A stretch of 64,000 bases of DNA from Gleimia coleocanis DSM 15436 (GTDB lineage: Bacteria; Actinomycetota; Actinomycetes; Actinomycetales; Actinomycetaceae). Made by a program: the position numbers and the translations under genes. The notes beneath the pieces are model-generated. The model did not search any database and was not told where the DNA came from. It saw nothing but the letters and a program-made list of their open reading frames with translations. The stretch is from positions 310,001 through 374,000 of the forward strand of contig NZ_DS999543.1 in NCBI RefSeq assembly GCF_000159015.1. The letters run 5' to 3'. Every line of letters begins with the position of its first letter. Position 1 is the first letter of the stretch. Shown here one piece after another: positions 59,328 through 64,000 of this stretch.

Positions 59328-60863
59328 GTGGGAGTAAGAGAACAAGACAGCTACGACCTCAGCCTAGTTACACCAACCCTACTAATCTGGGCACTCGACT
59401 ACCAAATCCTCCAAGGAATCAACGCAATAACCATAAGCATCGGCACCCTCGGGCTAATCATCATCCTCATTAGGCTAGTCAACCGCACTATCCAAAAACG
59501 ACCTAAACATAGCGAAAGACTGGGAAACAATATCCACCTCCTACTTATAGCCACAGTTATCCTCAGTGTTCTCAACCTAACTGCCGCACACTTAGAAAAA
59601 ATAGACCCGCAACGCCAGCACATCTCGACCAAATGTCTCAACCCCTGCACCCTGGAAGTACAAGCTACGAAAAGTGCGGTCCCCGTGAAAGGCTTCAAAA
59701 ACACAGCCACCAAGTTCATTCTGCCAGTTTCCCTAATCAACCACCCACGCATAGAACTAAAACTCAGCGGAACAAAACTAGACGCCTATAAAACCAACGA
59801 CATCTTAAAAGTCACGGGAAAACTCATCCCCCAAACTGAATCACCGTCCCTGGGAATCTTTAAAGTAAAACAAATAAAGTTAAAAACCACTAGTTTCGCG
59901 CATACAGTTTCCAACACATTCGACACCACCTCAGGTAAAACATCCCCAACCGACACGCCCAAAACCAACAGCGCTCGCGGAAAAAGCAACTCCCTTGGAT
60001 TAGTAAAAGGTATGACCCTTGGCGATTTGACACTACTTACCCCCACAGAAATTCAAGCCATTCGCACGGCAGGAGCATCACATCTCGTAGCCATTTCCGG
60101 ACTACACTTAGCCATTTTGCTGCAACTCTTAACTACTACACTTCCTGGGCGCCCTCGGGAAAAATCCCTCACAATACTTGCCATCCTCACCGCCGTCATT
60201 GCTGCCGTCGGATGGCAACCCTCCATCTTACGCGCAGCCTCAATGGCGGCAGTCTCCGTAGCCGCAACCCTCTTTAAACGACACTCACAAGGTATCAACA
60301 GCCTGGCATTAGTCTGCCTACTATGGCTTTCCTGCAACCCCTGGCTAGCACACTCCATCGGATTCATCCTCTCAGCCTTAGCGACCGCCACAGTAATTAG
60401 CGTGAACCTCTGGCAACAAAGACTTACACACTATGAAAACCCCAGCCTATTCGAACACTACCGACAAACCCTTATCACCATCATCGCCCTGCCGGTACTT
60501 ACCCACCTGGTGACCGCTACCGCGACCGTTATCTTTCTAAACAGATACGCAACCTACGGAATCCTTACAAATATCCTAATCAGTGGATTCGTACCATTTA
60601 TTACCGGCGGGGGAGTAATCGCAATTCTCACTGGAAACTTAAATACGCACCTGGGACAAGTATTCCTCTACATTGCGCAAACCGCAGCCAAATACGCACT
60701 GGGAATCATGGAACTAATTGCCACCCTGCCCGGGGCGCAGCTTGAAAACGAAAAAGCCTGGATAGCATTGGGAGCCCAATGGGGAATCGTCGTAAGCGGT
60801 TTGCTATTCCAAAAGGGTATGAGATGCTTAAAACATGGCTGTGAAATCAAAAAGCACTTCTAA
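59328..60863 (+). CDS. comEC: Competence protein ComEC/Rec2 (membrane channel domain only)
   Basis: A 511-residue polytopic membrane protein that carries the incoming DNA strand across the membrane. An N-terminal OB-like extracellular domain of about 200 residues is followed by the competence domain with TAGASHLVAISGLHLAIL (about 247-264), the family signature, and about 8 spans. The C-terminal metallo-beta-lactamase domain found in many ComEC proteins is absent, which is normal in some groups. The start is GTG 59328, 20 bases after comEA. A GCGCCCTCGGGAA copy of the recurrent word is inside the gene (core 60150-60157). The last 29 bases overlap holA. Confidence 0.9.
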   Translation: MGVREQDSYDLSLVTPTLLIWALDYQILQGINAITISIGTLGLIIILIRLVNRTIQKRPKHSERLGNNIHLLLIATVILSVLNLTAAHLEKIDPQRQHISTKCLNPCTLEVQATKSAVPVKGFKNTATKFILPVSLINHPRIELKLSGTKLDAYKTNDILKVTGKLIPQTESPSLGIFKVKQIKLKTTSFAHTVSNTFDTTSGKTSPTDTPKTNSARGKSNSLGLVKGMTLGDLTLLTPTEIQAIRTAGASHLVAISGLHLAILLQLLTTTLPGRPREKSLTILAILTAVIAAVGWQPSILRAASMAAVSVAATLFKRHSQGINSLALVCLLWLSCNPWLAHSIGFILSALATATVISVNLWQQRLTHYENPSLFEHYRQTLITIIALPVLTHLVTATATVIFLNRYATYGILTNILISGFVPFITGGGVIAILTGNLNTHLGQVFLYIAQTAAKYALGIMELIATLPGAQLENEKAWIALGAQWGIVVSGLLFQKGMRCLKHGCEIKKHF

Positions 60864-61851
60864 AAAACGCTCCGCAGAATCAAACCTACCCAGCTGGCGC
60901 CAAATCAAACCCGCACCAGTGATTCTGTTACGCGCAGAAGAAAGCCTCTTCGCAGATCGTGCGGTATCACTCATCCGGAAGAACCTGTTAAAAGCCGACC
61001 CCGGAACTGAAATTTCAACCGTTGAAGCCGCTACATACGAGAGTGGACAACTGGCCGTAGCCGTATCACCCTCACTATTTGCAGAAAGCCGTTTCGTCTA
61101 TATCCCGCAAGTAGAACAAGCAAATACCGCGCTGGTTGAAGACCTCCTCAAATATGTGACTACCCCAGAGCCACAAGTAGTCATCCTATTGCGCCATAAT
61201 GGAGGCAATAGCGCGCGAAAACTACTTACCGAACTGCAGAACTTGCAAGTCCCCGCCTATATCGCACCAAAACTTGCCAACGACGGCGAACGCATTAAAT
61301 GTGTGATCGATGAAGCACGCAGCCTAGGCGGACGTATCGACAACGACGCTGCTGCTGCACTAGTCCTGGCAATGCGTTCAGAACTGCCTGAAATCCTGGC
61401 AGTAGTTAGCCAGCTAGTATCTGACTACCCAGGTGAAGTTATCACTGCCAACCTAGTTGAAGAATACCAGGCAGGTAAACGCGAAGTGGATGGTTATGAA
61501 GTAGTGCAAGCTGCCATAGATGGCGACCTGGCAACCGCACTCACACACCTTCGTCACGCTCTTAGTTGTGGAGTAACCGGCCCTTCAATCACCGGGGCAA
61601 TGGCTTTTAAACTACGCCAGCTTGCAAAAGTTTCTACGATTCCACGTCGCACAGCGTATGAGATGGGAATGGCACCATTTATGGTGCAAAAAACCCAAGG
61701 GAGCTTACGGACTTGGAACGAAATGGCATTACGTGAAGCTTTCCGTGCATGCGCGATTGCAGATGCGGAAGTTAAAGGCGAATCCCGCGACCCTGTTTAC
61801 GCTTTAGAAAAACTCTTGATTACGGTGGCGCGACGCGGGAGTAAATTCTGA
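60835..61851 (+). CDS. holA: DNA polymerase III delta subunit
   Basis: A 338-residue clamp-loader subunit that opens the sliding clamp. The N-terminal part has the AAA-like fold without an active nucleotide site (RAEESLFADRAVSLIR, about 24-40). The C-terminal helical region (TGPSITGAMAFKLRQLAKV and LEKLLITVARRG) is typical. The position directly after comEA-comEC is the standard arrangement. ATG 60835 lies within the 3' end of comEC (29-base overlap). The stop codon is followed by a gene-free 275-base stretch. Confidence 0.92.
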   Translation: MAVKSKSTSKKRSAESNLPSWRQIKPAPVILLRAEESLFADRAVSLIRKNLLKADPGTEISTVEAATYESGQLAVAVSPSLFAESRFVYIPQVEQANTALVEDLLKYVTTPEPQVVILLRHNGGNSARKLLTELQNLQVPAYIAPKLANDGERIKCVIDEARSLGGRIDNDAAAALVLAMRSELPEILAVVSQLVSDYPGEVITANLVEEYQAGKREVDGYEVVQAAIDGDLATALTHLRHALSCGVTGPSITGAMAFKLRQLAKVSTIPRRTAYEMGMAPFMVQKTQGSLRTWNEMALREAFRACAIADAEVKGESRDPVYALEKLLITVARRGSKF

Positions 61852-62126
61852 AAGAACTAATAGCATACTCGCTTTGATGAAATGCATTAAGAAAGAAAAT
61901 CCTGATTTTCGGGTAATGTTTGGCAAGTTTTTAAGTGGCAGGTTGGAATGAACTGTTAGCAATATACAAGATAAAGTGCTTAACAAAAATCTCAACAGTA
62001 TGTATAACCAGTATGCGCCTCATCAACGCCTTACCCCATTCAAAGACTACTGGAATTTAGATGAATGGCGTCCAGATGTTGGTTGTGCTAGGACTATCCT
62101 CACAAAATGTAATCCTTTGGAGTGCG

Positions 62127-62417
62127 ATGAAAACTCTACAGTTGGTATTTATCATGCTATGCATTATGCCATTCGTAATGCTCTTGCCGTTTTCGTTCTA
62201 TATTGTAGTTTTGTTGCTTGGGGTTGTTCTTTTACTAATGTTAAGTAGCCAGAAGGCAACAAATAAAGAAAAACAACAACTATCGACTCTTATTACTTGC
62301 GTTGCTCTTAGCATAGTTGGTTTTTATTGGTTATTCGAAAAGGCTATTGAACAAGCAGAAAGCGGAGGAGATAGCCTGCTAGCGTCAATTCCAACTCCAC
62401 TTCTTTTGCGCCTCTAA
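62127..62417 (+). CDS. Possible small membrane protein
   Basis: An open frame of 96 codons from ATG 62127, preceded by TTGGAG (62117-62122) at good distance. The product has a long hydrophobic stretch (about residues 5-42; it could form two spans, broken at a Pro-Phe pair), a short polar loop with KATNKEKQQ, and a third span around ITCVALSIVGFYWLF, ending with an acidic segment. I recognise no family. The good ribosome site and clean hydrophobic pattern support it, while the surrounding region is repeat-rich and I see no homologue. Not certain to be real. Confidence 0.4.
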   Translation: MKTLQLVFIMLCIMPFVMLLPFSFYIVVLLLGVVLLLMLSSQKATNKEKQQLSTLITCVALSIVGFYWLFEKAIEQAESGGDSLLASIPTPLLLRL

Positions 62418-62555
62418 TCGTAGCGGTAATCTACTATATCTTGGCGTTGAGGAGCCTTTATCGGATAGGGTTCAGGAACAACAACGAGTAGTTGTAACTA
62501 GGAAGATTCTTTTCAGGAACTCGAACAGATATTGACTAACCTTACGCTTTATTAC

Positions 62556-62664
62556 CCCCCTCCCGTTTGCACCTGCGAATCATTCTCACGAAGTGCAAAC
62601 GGGAGGGGGTTTTATCTACCCCAGGCATTTGCACTTGGCTTTGACTGCTTGGGAGTGCAAATGC
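62556..62664. repeat. Two adjacent hairpins sharing a TTTGCAC/GTGCAAA core
   Basis: Hairpin 1: CCCCCTCCCGTTTGCAC (62556-62572) pairs over 17 bases with GTGCAAACGGGAGGGGG (62593-62609), followed by TTTTATC, so it works as a terminator on the plus strand. Hairpin 2: GCATTTGCACT (62625-62635) pairs over 11 bases with AGTGCAAATGC (62654-62664). The 356 bases from 62418 to 62773 contain no credible gene; the rest is unremarkable. Confidence 0.8.
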
Positions 62665-62773
62665 AAGGTGGTTGTGTAGAAGTATTTAGATAGGGGTTCC
62701 AAGGCGGTTTTCGTGATTTTCCTAAAACTTACAAAATGCTTTTTCAGCTAGGTAGATTGAGAAGCTAAGTATC

Positions 62774-63442
62774 CTATTTCTGTAGCGGGTTGTTCCTAGA
62801 AACAACGTAAGCGAAAACCGTGAAAATCGCTGGAAGAATTAAAATATAGTTCTGGATTGGGAAACTTGACTGTGTAACTTCCAAAATGATTGCGCCGAAT
62901 AAACAGGCGAAGCTACTCCCCGCAAACACAGTGAAAACAATCATAGCCAGGGAGGATTTATACGTCGAGGCAGACTTAAAGAAAAGCGCTGCAATCGCCC
63001 AAGCACCTTGTTCAACAAGCATAAAGCCAAACATAACTAACAGAATCCCTTTTAAACTCCACACCAGGTTCATTGAACTATCCCAACTTTCAAAACTCAG
63101 AATCAGCCCCCACACGACGAAACTAATCAACACAAAAAATAAACTAGTTAAACGCAATGCCGTTTTTACCTGCTTGCGGGAAGCTCCCGCTAAGAAATTC
63201 AAACGCGGAAACTGTAAATAGAGTGGAAGCATTACCGCTGCTGAAGAAATCAAAGAAATGAGTATCCATAAGGCAGAAGGGGCTATCGTGTCAGGTGAGT
63301 CTTGCATAAAATAAGACCCCACGAAATTAATCAGAATATTACCTGTAAAAACGCCTAGTGAAATTAGTGAAAATCCCCAGTATAGTCGAAGATTCGTTAA
63401 GGTTAAATCGAAAGTATTAAAAGAGTGTTTTTGGTTCATCAT
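62774..63442 (-). CDS. ABC-type export permease-like membrane protein
   Basis: A 222-residue membrane protein with six hydrophobic spans and a short polar N-terminus (MMNQKHSFNTFDLTLTNLRLY). The pattern and length match ABC-2-type permeases of small export systems. The gene immediately upstream on the same strand encodes an ATP-binding protein (6 bases apart), so the two form one transporter. No signature permits a substrate guess. The last spans are rich in Phe and Ile, and the C-terminus is short (SRNNPLQK). Confidence 0.7.
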   Translation of the reverse strand: MMNQKHSFNTFDLTLTNLRLYWGFSLISLGVFTGNILINFVGSYFMQDSPDTIAPSALWILISLISSAAVMLPLYLQFPRLNFLAGASRKQVKTALRLTSLFFVLISFVVWGLILSFESWDSSMNLVWSLKGILLVMFGFMLVEQGAWAIAALFFKSASTYKSSLAMIVFTVFAGSSFACLFGAIILEVTQSSFPIQNYILILPAIFTVFAYVVSRNNPLQK

Positions 63443-63448
63443 AAATCC

Positions 63449-64000
63449 TTAAGCGACAGACGCTACAAAAGCATCCTGGAAAGAAAGGGACTGTTGTGCT
63501 AAATCCGGGTAAGACCCCAAAAGCTGCTGGGTAACCGACGTGTTTTTCACGACCAGTTCTGCAAAAGCACCAAGATCACGATGAGTTACGATCTGCTCAG
63601 CAGAGACAGCGGACTTAAAGGCGTTAATCCGCTCAGAACTACCTTGTAAAGATAAAAACTGGGCTCTTAGAGAATCTACACCGCCCTCGAAAACTAAACG
63701 ACCGTTACGTAATACCCACACTTCACTACACAACTTTTCCAACTCTTCAACCATATGTGAAGAAAGAATGAAAGTACGCGGCTTCGGTCCATCCTCTATA
63801 GAAACCGCATTAACTTCAATAATCGCCTGATAAAGTGCATAGCGAGTCGGTACGTCTAAATGCGCTTGTACCTCGTCAAACAAAGTCACCTTAGAATGGA
63901 CAGCTAAAGCGAATAATGCAAACAAAAGGTTAGCTTGGCCCGTGGAAAGTTTTTTAAAATTAGATTTCGGGTTAAACTGCAAATCAAAACGCTTTACTAA
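63449..64000 (-). CDS. ABC transporter ATP-binding protein (cut by window edge)
   Basis: The last ~183 residues of an ATP-binding protein; the reading frame stays open to the edge at 64000, so the Walker A part is missing. The signature is LSTGQANLLFALFAL, a variant of LSGGQ, and Walker B follows as VTLFDEVQAHLDVP, in which DEV replaces the usual DEP. The switch His is in ILSSHMVEELEKLC. The ~50-residue tail is typical of ABC-2-linked ATPases. It sits 6 bases upstream of the six-span permease gene. A CGCCCTCG word is inside at 63682. Confidence 0.8.
   Translation of the reverse strand, partial: LVKRFDLQFNPKSNFKKLSTGQANLLFALFALAVHSKVTLFDEVQAHLDVPTRYALYQAIIEVNAVSIEDGPKPRTFILSSHMVEELEKLCSEVWVLRNGRLVFEGGVDSLRAQFLSLQGSSERINAFKSAVSAEQIVTHRDLGAFAELVVKNTSVTQQLLGSYPDLAQQSLSFQDAFVASVA

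Noticed and set aside
61976-62248. A 90-codon open frame overlapping the small membrane ORF
   Set aside because: It overlaps in another frame, has no ribosome site, and its composition is poor compared with the hydrophobic frame from 62127.

Overview
The window looks like a chromosomal segment of a low-to-mid GC member of the Actinomycetota, most likely the family Actinomycetaceae. This is inferred from gene content and order. The order xerC, M23 peptidase, rpsB, tsf, pyrH, frr, cdsA, rlmN, DivIVA-domain gene, dxr, M50 protease, ispG, proS is typical of Actinobacteria. Actinobacteria-restricted families (DUF3145, DUF3052, homodimeric aceE) are present and some genes look leaderless. I cannot name the species. 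No plasmid, prophage, IS element or CRISPR array was seen.

Layout. 0-6.5 kb: the start of a tryptophanyl-tRNA synthetase gene (cut by the window edge), two hydrolases, a DUF1877-like protein, an MFS exporter and a VIT1-type metal transporter. 6.5-12.7 kb: an ebgA-ebgC beta-galactosidase operon ending in an APC amino-acid-type permease, with a divergent LacI-family regulator and a perfect palindromic operator between them. 12.8-17.3 kb: a twice-frameshifted pseudogene, a pyrimidine-dimer-glycosylase-like protein, a TDT-family transporter and glgX. 17.4-22.7 kb: etfB, etfA, a cysteine desulfurase, mnmA, tRNA-Leu and xerC. 22.8-37.3 kb: a BCCT transporter, an M23 peptidase and the large translation / envelope / isoprenoid block from rpsB to def. 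37.4-38.2 kb: an ACP-like protein lacking the carrier serine, and a DUF3145 protein. 38.4-43.7 kb: two paralogous multi-pass membrane proteins of unknown function around an anchored SRPBCC-like protein, then aspA. 43.7-46.0 kb: a two-gene ABC transporter and crcB behind a palindromic operator. 46.1-50.6 kb: aceE, a DUF3052 gene, tRNA-Val and a gene-free stretch with palindromes. 50.6-58.5 kb: a DAACS symporter, an acyl-CoA ligase, valS, and proC with a GntR regulator. 58.6-61.9 kb: comEA, comEC and holA. 62-64 kb: a small membrane ORF, strong hairpins and an ABC export system cut by the right edge.

The most unusual signal is not a gene. The word CCGAGGGCGG (core CGAGGGCG) is strewn over the whole window. 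I counted 29 exact 8-mer copies by eye, 14 on one strand and 15 on the other, and 12 full 10-mers. Copies lie between genes and inside genes, where they occupy five of the six possible codon phases, so the constraint is on DNA rather than protein. Inverted pairs form transcription terminators after aspA, crcB and valS. Balanced orientation, tolerance inside genes and terminator-forming pairs are the hallmarks of DNA uptake sequences in Neisseria and Pasteurellaceae, and comEA/comEC lie in this same window. A DNA-uptake or other genome-wide recognition word in an actinobacterium would, to my knowledge, be undescribed. That function is a hypothesis; the enrichment itself is directly visible.
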